Shown here: in pieces, positions 5,352 to 5,531 of the stretch
Position numbering within the stretch: position 1 is the stretch's first letter
How the letters are laid out: each line of letters begins with the position of its first letter
Assembly: GCA_902494515.1 (NCBI GenBank)
Contig: CABUTS010000094.1
Span: forward strand, 1 to 5,531
Direction of reading: 5' to 3'
From: an uncultured Muribaculaceae bacterium
Lineage (GTDB): Bacteria; Bacteroidota; Bacteroidia; Bacteroidales; Muribaculaceae
Length of the DNA stretch: 5,531 bases
The notes under the pieces: model-generated
Told to the model about the DNA's origin: nothing
What the model saw: only the letters and a program-made list of their open reading frames with translations
Database searches by the model: none
Program-made: the position numbers and the translations under genes

Positions 5352-5531
5352 ATTCCCCCCACTCCTTCTCCCTCCAATATTGAAATCTCAGAATTCATAT
5401 TTGTACTTTATATCAATACTTCGGTAAATTTTTAAAGTTATCGGCACAAGCGGTTGCCTAAGCCGCTGAGCCTGATTATTTAACCCGTTAAAAATCAATG
5501 AATTAGTTAACAAAGTTTAGCATAATAAAAT
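5352..5531. other. AT-rich upstream spacer with purine tract and small dyads
   Basis: No gene is supported here. Next to the hydrolase promoter lies a strand-biased tract, pyrimidine on the plus strand (5353-5375, one A interruption) and G-rich on the minus strand. Further out are AGCGG/CCGCT, a 5-bp inverted repeat within about 5449-5468; the 14-bp dyad TTTAACCCGTTAAA (5479-5492); and GTTAAC (5506-5511). GTTAA therefore recurs at 5487 and 5506, 19 bp apart. These could be regulator sites for the hydrolase gene or for a gene beyond the window edge; no function is assigned. Confidence 0.4.

Overview
The window looks like chromosomal DNA of a gut-type Bacteroidales bacterium, plausibly of the Muribaculaceae, though the family is inferred. 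Three things point there: GC-rich coding regions beside AT-rich spacers, two promoter-like sites of the Bacteroidota type (a TTTG-like box, a 20-nt spacer, then a TAnnTTTG-like box), and a gene set typical of that order (an OmpA-domain lipoprotein, a SanA-type envelope protein, and a large secreted family 2 glycoside hydrolase).

Layout. Positions 1-109 are an upstream spacer with no promoter I can call. Positions 110-961 (+) encode a lipoprotein with a coiled-coil region and a C-terminal OmpA/MotB peptidoglycan-binding domain, followed by a strong intrinsic terminator (982-1026). The 387-bp spacer before the next gene is dense in structure: three degenerate ATGGCAT repeats, a perfect 15-bp inverted repeat (1096-1128), three 21-bp tandem repeats (1130-1192), a promoter (1220-1251), and a four-unit 17-18-bp array (1294-1364) whose last unit holds the start codon of the next gene. 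That gene (1349-2020, +) is a SanA/DUF218 membrane protein. A Nudix hydrolase (2044-2556, +) follows after 23 bp, probably in the same transcript. Converging on it, with a 12-bp overlap of coding ends, is a 903-residue secreted glycoside hydrolase family 2 enzyme (5256-2545, -), similar in layout to exo-beta-D-glucosaminidases. Its promoter (5320-5351, -) and a leader hairpin lie upstream of its start, and the window ends in AT-rich sequence.

The genes do not form one pathway. Two act at the envelope (OmpA lipoprotein, SanA-like protein), one is a cytosolic house-cleaning or metabolic Nudix enzyme, and one degrades glycans outside the cytoplasm. I see no defence system, mobile element, CRISPR array or RNA gene.

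The most unusual signal is that three neighbouring genes each carry a short tandem duplication at the 5' end of the gene: about 18 bp at the sanA-like gene, 21 bp at the Nudix gene, and 24 bp at the signal-peptidase site of the hydrolase. At the sanA-like gene this creates a 12-codon leader frame, with a good ribosome-binding site, whose stop overlaps the gene's start as ATGA.
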